NCBI GenBank assembly: GCA_021773395.1
Contig: JAJFKB010000002.1
Span: 124,001-188,000 of the forward strand
Length of the DNA: 64,000 bases
DNA from: Gammaproteobacteria bacterium
GTDB lineage: Bacteria; Pseudomonadota; Gammaproteobacteria; Pseudomonadales; IMCC2047
Direction of reading: 5' to 3'
Shown here: one piece after another, positions 34,029-42,993 of the stretch
Layout of the letters: every line of letters starts with the position of its first letter
Numbering within the stretch: position 1 is the first letter of the stretch
Position numbers and translations under genes: made by a program
The notes under the pieces: model-generated
The model's database searches: none
What the model saw: the letters and a program-made list of their open reading frames with translations, nothing else
Told to the model about the DNA's origin: nothing

Positions 34029-34427
34029 TTAATCTTCAGTTGCTAGCGATACGTCGAATACACCAGCTTCCCGGGCTGCATCCATTACTTTAATAATAAT
34101 ATCGGCAGTGGCTTTTTCGTCTGCCTGAATAACAACCGCTCCTTCCGGATTTTCGGCTCGCAGCCTTTCTATATTTGACCTCACCGCTCGCACATCTATC
34201 CTTCTTTTGTCAATCCAGATCTCCCCATTACCATTAACGGCAACCAGAATACTGGCGTTATCTTTTGATTGTGCAGTTGAAGCGTCGGGTCGATTAACTT
34301 CAATACCTGTTTCCTTGATAAAGGAAGCAGTTACAATAAAGAAGATCAGCATGATGAACACCACGTCTAGCATCGGCGTCAAATCAATCGACTGTTCTTC
34401 TTCTGCTCGTGCAGTATGTCTACGCAT
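34029..34427 (-). CDS. exbD: ExbD/TolR family biopolymer transport protein
   Basis: 132 residues. One N-terminal membrane helix with the essential Asp (IDLTPMLDVVFIMLIFFIVTA, Asp near 22), then a periplasmic domain with RIDVRAVRSNIERLRAENPEGAVVIQADEKATADIIIKVMDAAR. It forms the proton channel with ExbB. It is the third gene back from the operon end, 10 bases after ExbB. Confidence 0.94.
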   Translation of the reverse strand: MRRHTARAEEEQSIDLTPMLDVVFIMLIFFIVTASFIKETGIEVNRPDASTAQSKDNASILVAVNGNGEIWIDKRRIDVRAVRSNIERLRAENPEGAVVIQADEKATADIIIKVMDAAREAGVFDVSLATED

Positions 34428-34437
34428 AGGTCTACTC

Positions 34438-34965
34438 TCAATGCTCTATGGTGAGTTGATCTTGAATCAGTTCTTTTTCTCGCTCTGCTTTACGTGATAA
34501 CCAGGTGGAGGCAAAAACACCTGAAAGCGCTGCCACCATGCCTGCCATGGTTGGTATCGTCGCTTTAGATACCCCGCTGGCCATGGAACGCGCATCGCCG
34601 CCCCCGGTTATTGCCAGGATATTAAATACCTCAATCATTCCAGTTACGGTACCTAACAGCCCAAGCAAAGGACAGAGCGTCACCAATGTCTTAATAATCT
34701 GAAGATTCTGATCGACACACAAATTAACTCTGGATATCGTCGCTTCACGGATACGGTGTGCGCGCCAGGATTTGATATCTTCGCGGGTGTTCCAGTTGTT
34801 CACCACCTGCTGGATAAGCCTGCGGTGTGTAGTACCGAAGTACCACACCCGCTCAAAAATCATGGTCCACATCACCAATAGCAATCCTGCGATCAGCCAG
34901 AGTACGGGGCCACCAGAATCAAAAAAACTGTTGATGGCATCGTAAATATCATAAAACCAAAACAT
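34438..34965 (-). CDS. exbB: MotA/TolQ/ExbB proton channel family protein
   Basis: 175 residues. Three membrane segments: LWLIAGLLLVMWTMIFERVWYF, LVTLCPLLGLLGTVTGMIEVFNIL and ATIPTMAGMVAALSGVFASTWLS. The GLLGTVTGMIEVF and GVSKATIPTMAG motifs are family hallmarks. It acts with ExbD as a proton-driven motor for TonB. It is the second ExbB-like gene of the operon, without the long N-terminal extension of its neighbour. Confidence 0.93.
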   Translation of the reverse strand: MFWFYDIYDAINSFFDSGGPVLWLIAGLLLVMWTMIFERVWYFGTTHRRLIQQVVNNWNTREDIKSWRAHRIREATISRVNLCVDQNLQIIKTLVTLCPLLGLLGTVTGMIEVFNILAITGGGDARSMASGVSKATIPTMAGMVAALSGVFASTWLSRKAEREKELIQDQLTIEH

Positions 34966-34988
34966 GGTTAGATTCCCGTTGTCGGTGA

Positions 34989-36377
34989 TTAACTATTTTG
35001 TTCTGATTGCTCGGCGATTATACCCGCTGACTGCTCTTCCAGAATATGGATGATTTTCTTGCTGCGACCACTTACCAGCGCATGCAGAAATACCGTTGGG
35101 ATAGCAACACAAAGGCCCAACACAGTCGTTACCAGTGCACTGGAAATACCACCAGCCATCGCCTTCGGATCACCTGTACCAAAAATGGTAAGGGCCTGGA
35201 AGGTAAGAATCATACCTGTAACCGTACCCAACAGTCCGAGCAAAGGAGCAACCATGGATGTGATTTTGATAAATCCAATCCATTTTTCCAAAGCCGGGGT
35301 TTCCTTCAACACAGCCTCGTGAAGTTTTAACTCCAGCGTTTCGGTATCGGCTCCCGCGTTTGCTTGATTAACCGTCAAGACACGACCCAGTGGGTTGTTG
35401 GTTTTTGGTGTGGAAATATTTTTCAGCTGTGAATTGACTTTCGCACCAACCGCGCTAAGTGCCAGCAATCTCCAAACTGAGATCAACAACGCCACAATAC
35501 CTATTGCAATAATGATATAGCCCACTTCACGACCCTGGTGAATGCGTTCGATGAGTGTTGGGCTATCAATGAGTGCGGCCAGGAATGAACCTCCTGAAGG
35601 ACCGGTCGGGTCTACGCCAAATTGGCTAAATCCGTCGGACGCAGACTCAAGGGCAACTGCTCCTGAGATATAGCGTCCGGCAGGCTGTCTGGGCAGAACC
35701 AGCAAAGTCTCTGTCTCTGACTCGTACTGCAGATAATCACCACCGGAAACAATATTGTAGGTACCTACACGCACCACTTCTTTGTCTTCACGGGTTCCAT
35801 CCGGAGATACTACAGTAGTATTAAAGCGGGCAATACGACCAGATTCGGTCATTTCCTGTTGCATCAGGAACCACAATTGTTCCAACTCGCCAATGGTAGC
35901 CAGCTGTGTATTGCTACCCATTTTTTTGATCAACTTATCAAGAAACTGGGTGCGTCCTGGATATTGTGCGCTAATAAGCGAATTCACAATGGTTGATCTT
36001 GTATCACCGGCCACACCCTGAACGGTGCCGAACAGTTCTTTCAGCACGCCGAGGCGCTCTGTTAACTGTTGTCTTTTATTGGCGATTCGAATTTCATTAG
36101 CCGCGTAATCAGCTTCCAGCTTGGCACTGCGGGCCTCCTCCTGTGCGCGAATTCTCTTCGCTTTCGCTAACAGATTTGCTTGCTCATTTTTCTCTCGCAG
36201 GAAGGTCGCTTCACGTGCTTTCTGCTCTTTATTATCCTGTGCAGTACCCTGTTTGACTCGGTTTAGAAGTTCGTCCAGGGTTACAGCGTCAGCCGCAAAG
36301 CTATTGGAGGACAGCAGGCCAATGGTTGCCGCCAAAACCAGGCTCACTATGGTTCCGCTTTTCTTTAAACTAATCAT
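34989..36377 (-). CDS. Extended MotA/TolQ/ExbB protein with periplasmic coiled-coil N-terminus
   Basis: 462 residues. Signal peptide (to about 28, ending SFA), then a coiled-coil region rich in Arg, Lys, Glu and Ala (EARSAKLEADYAANEIRIANKRQQLTERL), a middle beta-rich domain, and a C-terminal ExbB domain from about 275: three membrane segments with GTVTGMILTFQALTIFGTGDPKAMAGGISSALVTT. This is the long ExbB form (TtpC-like) of TonB2 systems. The start overlaps the DUF3450 stop by 4 bases, so the coiled coils of both proteins may pair in the periplasm. Confidence 0.9.
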   Translation of the reverse strand: MISLKKSGTIVSLVLAATIGLLSSNSFAADAVTLDELLNRVKQGTAQDNKEQKAREATFLREKNEQANLLAKAKRIRAQEEARSAKLEADYAANEIRIANKRQQLTERLGVLKELFGTVQGVAGDTRSTIVNSLISAQYPGRTQFLDKLIKKMGSNTQLATIGELEQLWFLMQQEMTESGRIARFNTTVVSPDGTREDKEVVRVGTYNIVSGGDYLQYESETETLLVLPRQPAGRYISGAVALESASDGFSQFGVDPTGPSGGSFLAALIDSPTLIERIHQGREVGYIIIAIGIVALLISVWRLLALSAVGAKVNSQLKNISTPKTNNPLGRVLTVNQANAGADTETLELKLHEAVLKETPALEKWIGFIKITSMVAPLLGLLGTVTGMILTFQALTIFGTGDPKAMAGGISSALVTTVLGLCVAIPTVFLHALVSGRSKKIIHILEEQSAGIIAEQSEQNS

Positions 36378-37153
36378 TGGGCGTTCTCCGGAGCTTCAAT
36401 AGGTAACATCATGATATCAACGGTCGCTTGCTTGCGCGCAATACGGATCCCTTGGCGTACGGGGTTGCGATAGGCAGCAGGCAACTCAATCCACTGGCGC
36501 TGCTCATTGTCCCATGCCATCGTGATCTTCTCGTCTTTTGTTTGAGCGACCAGAGCGATACGACCTATGCGCAGTACGTTAACATTTACTTCCGCACCAC
36601 TAATATCGACTGTATCAGAGTATGCATCCAGTTTACGTCCATACTCACTTTCGATTTGATAACCTTCCAGAACCTGTCGGAATTTTTCAGAATCAGGAAT
36701 ATCAGGATTATCAAGCGCATCACTGATAAACTGTAATCTATCCTCACGTTCTTGCTTATGGAAAGGAACATCAAGACTCACAAACTGCTCTAACCCATCG
36801 TACATTCTGTGCATTAACGGAGTAATCTGGCGCTTAATAACCGTCGCCTGATTGATCGACTCTTCCAACTCATCCAGCCGTCTCAGTTGTGCCGATATTT
36901 GTGTTTCTAACTGGCTGTTATAAACACGCAAGCCATCAATAATTTTATTGACTGCTTTATATTCGTCCAGCAACTTGAGCCGCTCGTCATTGAGCTTATC
37001 TACCCGGACTTGAGACACCTGGGCTTTTTTTGTTCGATCTTTGTTAATTTTATGCACCTCATCAAGCTGATCAGCAGAACATATGCCGCCAAAAAACAAG
37101 GCAACTGCTGCTAGCACCGAGGCTGAGATGGTCTTTAGAGGATGACTATTCAT
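36374..37153 (-). CDS. DUF3450 family periplasmic coiled-coil protein
   Basis: 259 residues. AGGAAAGATGT precedes the ATG. Signal peptide (ISASVLAAVALFFGGICSA), then a long coiled coil (about 30-110: VDKLNDERLKLLDEYKAVNKIIDGLRVYNSQLETQ), and a C-terminal domain with LRIGRIALVAQTKDEKITMAWDNEQRQWIELPAAYRNPVRQGIRIARKQ. DUF3450 proteins regularly start ExbB/ExbD/TonB operons of this type. The role is probably to connect the motor to TonB or the outer membrane. It is the first gene of the operon. Confidence 0.92.
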   Translation of the reverse strand: MNSHPLKTISASVLAAVALFFGGICSADQLDEVHKINKDRTKKAQVSQVRVDKLNDERLKLLDEYKAVNKIIDGLRVYNSQLETQISAQLRRLDELEESINQATVIKRQITPLMHRMYDGLEQFVSLDVPFHKQEREDRLQFISDALDNPDIPDSEKFRQVLEGYQIESEYGRKLDAYSDTVDISGAEVNVNVLRIGRIALVAQTKDEKITMAWDNEQRQWIELPAAYRNPVRQGIRIARKQATVDIMMLPIEAPENAQ

Positions 37154-37704
37154 ACATCTTTCCTATTGGTTTGCACTTAAGCTTAAATATTTAAAGATTA
37201 AAAAGAGCAATAAAATCCAGCTTTTTTTCTTAAAAATAATTTTTTCTTAACAATAAAAACAACCGGACAGGAGGAAGAATCAACTGATCAAAGTTAATTT
37301 TTCCTCCCAAGAATTGTTTTAGGTTAAATGTTATTACAACAACCAACGAGCATCAAAATACACGTCGACAGAGGCAGGTCATATTTTTTTAGTTTTAAAT
37401 GTTGGCGTTCTTATTCCAACACCTCGCCATGCGGTGTAATTAAACAACATCGCTTGCCCGGTTTGCAACTAATAATTCAACAACGCGCAACAAAACTGGG
37501 CCATTCACAGCTTTTCATGTATCAAATAGGATCAGCAAATCAGTAGGATATAAAAAATATTGACTACATGAATGTTCAGTATTCATGTTAACCATGGCGC
37601 TCATGTTTAATCAACCACCGCCTATTGGTATGATCAATACGATGTTAACATAGCAAAAATGTCTGTCTGTTACAGGCTATGCACGCGCAAATTGAGGAAT
37701 ACAA
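37154..37704. other. Divergent intergenic region between DUF3450 and aceB
   Basis: 551 AT-rich bases, with no gene supported. It must hold both the TonB-operon promoter and the aceB promoter. By eye I find no convincing Fur box or strong -35/-10 pair. A weak match (TTGGTA, then CATAGC 18 bases on) precedes aceB near 37635. Confidence 0.4.
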
Positions 37705-39312
37705 ATGATGAGCAGCTCCATTGAAATAAATGGTTTAACCGTTTTGGGAACCACAGACTCCGTCTACCGAGAAATTCTTTCTGATGAAGCATTAGCTTTT
37801 CTATCGGAGCTGGTGGAAAAATTCGGTCCTGCTCGCGACGAACTGCTGCAAAAAAGGGTCCAAAAACAAGCATCTTACGATGCAGGTGGGTTACCTGACT
37901 TTTTACCGGAAACCAAGGCAATCAGAGAAAGTGACTGGCAAATAGCCGGGATTCCGAAAGACCTCATGGACAGGCGTGTTGAGATAACCGGCCCAACCGA
38001 CCGCAAAATGATTATTAACGCGCTCAATGCGAATGTTAAAGTATACATGTCCGACTTCGAAGACTCTCTTTCCCCAACCTGGGCAAATGTCGTCGAGGGC
38101 CAGGTCAATTTGCGCGACGCTAACCTAGGGACCATCGAATACACCAATCCCGGTAACGGCAAAAGCTACGCGCTGAAGAAAAAGGATGTGGTATTAATTG
38201 CCCGAACTCGTGGGCTACACCTGCCAGAAAAGCATATGACTTTCAATGGACAGCCTATTCCTGGTTGTCTGATGGATTTTGCGCTCTATTTTTTCCACAA
38301 CTACCAAGCTCGAATGAAAAACAGTACCGGCGTCTATTACTACATACCTAAACTTCAAAGTCATATGGAAGCTCGGTGGTGGAATGAGGTATTTGAGTAC
38401 ACCGAAAATAAATTTGCCGTGGATGTCGGCACAATTAAGGCAACCTTCCTGATCGAAACCATTCCTGCCGTATTCGAGATGGACGAAATTCTCTATGAAT
38501 TACGCGACCACGTTGTAGCTCTAAACTGCGGACGGTGGGACTATATTTTCTCTTACATCAAGACATTGAGAAAACATGGTGACAGAGTTCTTCCTGACCG
38601 CCAGGCTGTAACAATGGACAAACCCTTTCTCAATGCCTATTCACGCCTGCTGATCAAAACCTGTCATAAACGCGGCGCAATGGCCATGGGTGGCATGGCA
38701 GCTTTTATTCCCTCTAAATCACCTGAGGAAAATGAAAAAGTCATCCAGAAAGTCACCAACGACAAACAAATGGAAGCCAATAACGGTCACGATGGCACCT
38801 GGATAGCGCACCCCGGACTTGCAGATGTCGCTCTGGGGGTATTTAACCAAGCCATACCGTCCGGAAAACCCAATCAGCTGGATGTCAGCCGAGAACAGGA
38901 TGCGGAAATAACCGCTGCCGATTTACTTGAGCCGTCGGAGGGTGATCGCACGGAAGAAGGAATGAGGCTGAATATCCGTATCGCGCTGCAATATATTGAA
39001 GCCTGGATCGATGGTAACGGCTGCGTACCAATTTATGGACTGATGGAAGATGCTGCGACTGCGGAAATCTCTCGAGCATCCATTTGGCAGTGGATACAAA
39101 ATGAAAAAACCTTATCCAATGGCAAGCAGGTTACTGTCGAGCTTTTCAGGGAACTTCTTAAAGAAGAGCTGGACAATGTCCGTAAAGAGGTGGGTGAAGA
39201 TCGTTGGCAACAGGGTAAATTTAGCCGCGCGGCTGAAATTTTTGATGAAATCACGACTTCGCACGAGCTGGTAGATTTCCTCACACTGCCTGGATACGAA
39301 GAGCTGAACTAG
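37705..39312 (+). CDS. aceB: Malate synthase A
   Basis: 535 residues, standard for malate synthase A. GAGGAATACAA precedes the ATG. Hallmarks are YMSDFEDSLSPTWANVV, RTRGLHLPEKH, the LIETIPAVFEMDEILYELRDHVVALNCGRWDYIFSYIK active-site stretch, AMGGMAAFIPSK and NNGHDGTWIAHPGL. The enzyme condenses glyoxylate with acetyl-CoA in the glyoxylate bypass, allowing growth on acetate and fatty acids. No isocitrate lyase gene is next to it in this window. Confidence 0.97.
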   Translation: MMSSSIEINGLTVLGTTDSVYREILSDEALAFLSELVEKFGPARDELLQKRVQKQASYDAGGLPDFLPETKAIRESDWQIAGIPKDLMDRRVEITGPTDRKMIINALNANVKVYMSDFEDSLSPTWANVVEGQVNLRDANLGTIEYTNPGNGKSYALKKKDVVLIARTRGLHLPEKHMTFNGQPIPGCLMDFALYFFHNYQARMKNSTGVYYYIPKLQSHMEARWWNEVFEYTENKFAVDVGTIKATFLIETIPAVFEMDEILYELRDHVVALNCGRWDYIFSYIKTLRKHGDRVLPDRQAVTMDKPFLNAYSRLLIKTCHKRGAMAMGGMAAFIPSKSPEENEKVIQKVTNDKQMEANNGHDGTWIAHPGLADVALGVFNQAIPSGKPNQLDVSREQDAEITAADLLEPSEGDRTEEGMRLNIRIALQYIEAWIDGNGCVPIYGLMEDAATAEISRASIWQWIQNEKTLSNGKQVTVELFRELLKEELDNVRKEVGEDRWQQGKFSRAAEIFDEITTSHELVDFLTLPGYEELN

Positions 39313-39324
39313 TAGATTTCTAAG

Positions 39325-39366
39325 CGGTGCCTCAACCTAGCTAAAAAGGAAAAGGAAGAGGCACCG
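39325..39366. terminator. Inverted repeat between convergent aceB and ribBA
   Basis: CGGTGCCTC and GAGGCACCG pair as a 9-base stem with a 24-base loop, 13 bases after the aceB stop. It lacks a T-run, so it may be a weak or Rho-aided terminator. Confidence 0.45.
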
Positions 39367-39429
39367 GTGTAACATTCGCTAGCAAAAAAAACAGGTTAGA
39401 CGAAAACTATTGCTTTACAGCGTTCCCGT

Positions 39430-40545
39430 CTATTTTTTATCAATATATTCGACCACTTCCAGATCAAACCCTGAAAGTCCTGTATAGCGCACAGGAGGAC
39501 TTAGCAGACGCATTTTGCGCACACCCAAATCCCTTAGAATCTGCGATCCGGTTCCCACCGTGCTAAAATCACCTAATACTTTAGGGCGTACGGCCTTCTC
39601 GCGTTTAACTTCGTTACGCAGCATACTTGCATGATGCAGAATATCCGCTGAGGGATCCTCAGTCGCCAGAATGACCAAAACCCCGCTGCCTTCCTGCTCG
39701 ATTTTCTGCAATGATTCTGCAATGGTCCAGCTCTTGCGACCCGTCATGTCGACCTTAAGCACATCCCTGAATGCCTCTACCTGGGTAACACGCACCAGCG
39801 TTGTATTGTCCGCTTCGATATCACCCTTAACCAGGGCGATGTGAACATCCTGCAGGATCTCATCCTCATAGGTTACCATTTTGAACTCACCAAACTGGGT
39901 GTTAACCTGCTGCTCTTCTACCCTTGAAACCGTTGTTTCGTTCAACATCCGGTAGTGGATCAGCTCCGCAATGGTACCCATTTTCATGTTGTGCTTTGCG
40001 GCAAACTCTTCCAGATCCGGACGCCTTGCCATGGAACCATCAGGGTTCATGATTTCAACAATAACTGCCGCAGGTTCTTTGCCAGCCATTCGAGACAAAT
40101 CACAACCCGCCTCAGTATGACCCGCTCGACTTAACACGCCACCCGGACTAGCCATCAAGGGGAATATATGCCCTGGCTGCACTAGATCTTCAGCTCGAGC
40201 ATGCTGCGCAACAGCCGTCACTACCGTATGAGCACGATCTGCCGCAGAGATACCCGTAGTCACACCCTCCGCTGCCTCAATCGATACCGTAAAATTGGTC
40301 GAATGCTGGGCATTATTATCGTATACCATCAGAGGCAAGCGTAATTGACTGCAGCGTTCCGGTGTCAGGGTCAGACATATCAGCCCACAGGCGTGACGCG
40401 CCATAAAATTAATTACATCCGGCGTCACCATCTCTGCGGCAATAATTAAATCACCTTCGTTTTCTCGATCTTCATCATCCATAAGGATGACCATTTTGCC
40501 CTGCCTGATCTCTTCAATCAGCTCGGGAATAGTATTGAGTTCCAT
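39430..40545 (-). CDS. ribB: 3,4-dihydroxy-2-butanone 4-phosphate synthase with degenerate GTP cyclohydrolase II domain (RibBX type)
   Basis: 371 residues. The N-terminal RibB domain (1-200) is intact: DDEDRENEGDLIIAAE, FMARHACGLICL, FTVSIEAAEGVTTGISA and PGHIFPLMASPGGVLSRAGHTEA. It makes the four-carbon unit of riboflavin from ribulose 5-phosphate. The C-terminal half (205-371) has the GCHII outline but no Cys at all, so the zinc-binding C-x2-GD-x8-C-x-C site is missing and GTP cyclohydrolase activity is not expected. Such RibBX variants are common in Proteobacteria, with a separate ribA elsewhere. No FMN riboswitch is visible in the 290 bases upstream. Confidence 0.94.
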   Translation of the reverse strand: MELNTIPELIEEIRQGKMVILMDDEDRENEGDLIIAAEMVTPDVINFMARHACGLICLTLTPERCSQLRLPLMVYDNNAQHSTNFTVSIEAAEGVTTGISAADRAHTVVTAVAQHARAEDLVQPGHIFPLMASPGGVLSRAGHTEAGCDLSRMAGKEPAAVIVEIMNPDGSMARRPDLEEFAAKHNMKMGTIAELIHYRMLNETTVSRVEEQQVNTQFGEFKMVTYEDEILQDVHIALVKGDIEADNTTLVRVTQVEAFRDVLKVDMTGRKSWTIAESLQKIEQEGSGVLVILATEDPSADILHHASMLRNEVKREKAVRPKVLGDFSTVGTGSQILRDLGVRKMRLLSPPVRYTGLSGFDLEVVEYIDKK

Positions 40546-40835
40546 TGAATATACGTCTTCTTACTATGGGAAAGTGAGTCATTCTACACAAGTAACATAT
40601 TTCTCGCTAAGCCTATTGTCATGATTTCTCGATCAGTATTGGAGAAGAACCCTACCTAGCGGCTAAACACCCTTTTTATTGACGCTGCCTCTTGCTTCAT
40701 AAACCAAACTGCAGATCCGACTATTTTCATTTATTGACTGTTTAATTTGACTTGAGGTGATGAATTAAATTTATAATAAGCTGTCTCAAAGGCTGAATTA
40801 TTTACCTTTATTGATTGCTCCAGGGAGATTGGCGT

Positions 40836-41375
40836 TTGTCTTTGCACAATATCATAGATGATAATATTGAGGCATTGCATGCAGGCACCTGCGTTCTTCA
40901 ACAAGTAACGCCAGAGCAGTTTACCGAGGTATCCCAACCCTACTTTAGCGCATCCGCCGGCAAACACTTTCGGCACATTCTGGATCACTACCTTAGCTTT
41001 TTTGATGGCTTGAGCGAATTGCGTATCGAGTATGACTTAAGAGCTCGAGAACTGCGCGTAGAGCAGGATAAAGACTATAGTTTGCAGCTCATCCAAAGCA
41101 TTATCTCTCAGTTAAATCAGCTTAAATCGTTAACCATAACCGATAGCCCCTTGCAGGTACTACTAACGACCTCCACCGATACCACTAAACCCTCAGCTGT
41201 GCCCTCGTCAATTGCGCGTGAGTTGGTATTTTTGCAGGGGCACACCACCCATCATTTTGCGATTATTGCCGGCATTTTAAAATTGCTGGATGTTCCTGTC
41301 AGTGATAGCTTTGGTGTGGCTCCCTCCACCCTGATGTATGAAAGAGGTATAACGTGTGCACCGCATCCTGGTTAA
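40836..41375 (+). CDS. DinB-like four-helix-bundle protein
   Basis: 179 residues from TTG 40836 (AGGGAG eight bases upstream); a TTG at 40815 is an alternative. The DinB-type histidine triad is present: ASAGKHFRHILDHYLSFFDGL and ELVFLQGHTTHHFAIIAGIL, likely binding a metal. The N-terminus LHNIIDDNIEALHAGTCVLQQV is also DinB-like. The substrate is unknown; some relatives are thiol-dependent transferases. It overlaps the next gene by 22 bases, so the pair is one operon. Confidence 0.82.
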   Translation: MSLHNIIDDNIEALHAGTCVLQQVTPEQFTEVSQPYFSASAGKHFRHILDHYLSFFDGLSELRIEYDLRARELRVEQDKDYSLQLIQSIISQLNQLKSLTITDSPLQVLLTTSTDTTKPSAVPSSIARELVFLQGHTTHHFAIIAGILKLLDVPVSDSFGVAPSTLMYERGITCAPHPG

Positions 41376-42058
41376 TTTCCAAGGATAACTATCAGGTCTT
41401 TTTTAATCGCGATGAGTTAAAATCGCGTAAAAAAGCCAGACAGCCGCTAAAGCAGGAAAAGCTCAAAGTGAGGTATCTGTCCCCTATTGATACAGATGCG
41501 GGCGGCACCTGGATTGGCGTCAACGAGTATGGCATTACGCTCTGCTTGCTGAACAATTATTCCACAACAGCCCCGCAGGAAACGCGTAACTATAAGAGTC
41601 GCGGTCACATTATCAGCTCTGTAATGCACTTAGACAAGGTATGCAGCGTAATCTCCTATCTGAAAAGGACTGACCTGGCATATTTCCGACCTTTTGATCT
41701 ACTTGTATTTGGACTTCTCAAGAAACCCTGCAGGCTAGCCTGGGATGGCGAAAAAAAGAACTTCGACAAGCAAATCAAAATGCCGTTAACATCCTCATCT
41801 TTCAAAACAGAGCAAGTAATTCAGTCCCGGGTTAGTCAACTCCGTCACGCAGAGAGTTCGTCCGAGGAAAAGCTTATTGAGCTTCATGCAAGCCACTACC
41901 CCGAGAAAAGCGCACACTCGATATGCATGCACAGGGATGATGCCGGCACCGTCAGCTTTAGCCATATAACAGTGAGTAATGCTCTTATCACATTCGAATA
42001 CAAGGATGGAGCTCCTTGCGAAGCTGTTTCAAAATCAATGGTAACGCTCAGCAGGTAA
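41354..42058 (+). CDS. NRDE/TANGO2-family protein
   Basis: 234 residues with a GTG start giving Met-Cys, after AGAGG six bases upstream. The family hallmarks are Cys2 (an N-terminal nucleophile-type residue), FFNRDEL at about residues 17-23, and GGTWIGVNEYGITLCLLNNY. The C-terminal part ends in HRDDAGTVSFSHITV. TANGO2-like proteins have proposed roles in haem or acyl-CoA handling, but the reaction is not established. It is co-transcribed with the DinB-like gene. Confidence 0.85.
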   Translation: MCTASWLISKDNYQVFFNRDELKSRKKARQPLKQEKLKVRYLSPIDTDAGGTWIGVNEYGITLCLLNNYSTTAPQETRNYKSRGHIISSVMHLDKVCSVISYLKRTDLAYFRPFDLLVFGLLKKPCRLAWDGEKKNFDKQIKMPLTSSSFKTEQVIQSRVSQLRHAESSSEEKLIELHASHYPEKSAHSICMHRDDAGTVSFSHITVSNALITFEYKDGAPCEAVSKSMVTLSR

Positions 42059-42177
42059 CAGCGATGGGAACGAACATAAAGGCAAAACAGGCGCTTGAAT
42101 ACTGAGTTTGAGTAAAACCAAACCCCTTATCATGCATCTACAGGCATCAAGCCTATTCCTTGCTAAAGGACAATATA

Positions 42178-42978
42178 ATGCGCCACCAGAATCGTTTACA
42201 AAGCACTCCTCCTCAATTTCAAGAATACCAGGCGGGTCACTATAGCGTGAGACTTGCATCAAGTGCTGAGGAACTGGCCGAGGCACAAGCCCTGCGTTAC
42301 CGCGTTTTTTATCAGGAAAAAAAGGGACAGCCAACTATCGAAATGAAGCGATTACAGCGCGAGGTTGATGAATGGGATGATATCGCTTATCACATCATTG
42401 TCACGGATCAAAATAGTGCAGGAGCAATCGTCGGCACACTGCGCCTGGTTAGCAACGATTGTTTGGGTTCCAATCAGTGCTTTTACACGGAAAAAGCATT
42501 TAATCTGCACAAACTGAAAGGTAATTATGATCGCATATTGGAACTCAGCCGATATTGTATCGATCCACAGGGAAGAAGCGGAATTATACTGATGCTGATA
42601 TGGAAATTTGCAATGAAATTTATCATAGATAACAAGTACCAACTAATGCTTGGCTGCGCCAGTTTTCCTGGAACTGATATTGCTCAACACCGGGAAATAT
42701 TAACCTATTTATATCAGCAAAATTTAGCACCCGCATCACTGCGTCCGCATCCGATAAGCCGTGAAGCGGTCGCCATAAGCTCTTTAGGACTGAAAAATTC
42801 AGAGTGGAACCACGCTAAAAAAGCTGTACCAACGCTACTCAGGGGCTACTTAAAGTTGGGGGCGAAGATCAGTGATGCCGCCATTATTGACCCTCACTTT
42901 AATACTGTATTCGTCTGCATTTATGTTGATGCCGCTGAAATGCTCAAAGATAAACATACGCTGGTGCCAAGGTCGTAG
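42178..42978 (+). CDS. olsB: OlsB-like GNAT acyltransferase (ornithine-lipid synthesis)
   Basis: 266 residues from the ATG at 42178 (AAGGA seven bases upstream; an earlier in-frame start at 42160 has no site). GNAT-type fold with VRLASSAEELAEAQALRYRVFYQEKKG, VDEWDDIAYHIIVTDQNSAGAIVGTLRL and ILELSRYCIDPQGRSGIILMLIWKFAMKFI, matching OlsB/PlsC-associated acyl-ACP N-acyltransferases. It would acylate ornithine to lyso-ornithine lipid. The next gene is the matching O-acyltransferase, 15 bases downstream. Confidence 0.85.
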   Translation: MRHQNRLQSTPPQFQEYQAGHYSVRLASSAEELAEAQALRYRVFYQEKKGQPTIEMKRLQREVDEWDDIAYHIIVTDQNSAGAIVGTLRLVSNDCLGSNQCFYTEKAFNLHKLKGNYDRILELSRYCIDPQGRSGIILMLIWKFAMKFIIDNKYQLMLGCASFPGTDIAQHREILTYLYQQNLAPASLRPHPISREAVAISSLGLKNSEWNHAKKAVPTLLRGYLKLGAKISDAAIIDPHFNTVFVCIYVDAAEMLKDKHTLVPRS

Positions 42979-42993
42979 AGCATTATATTGAAT

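Noticed and set aside
37154-37330. Fur box before the TonB-type operon
   Set aside because: No sequence close to the alternating GATAAT-type Fur consensus is present.
40546-40835. FMN riboswitch upstream of ribB
   Set aside because: The conserved FMN riboswitch sequence blocks and pairing could not be found in this 290-base interval.
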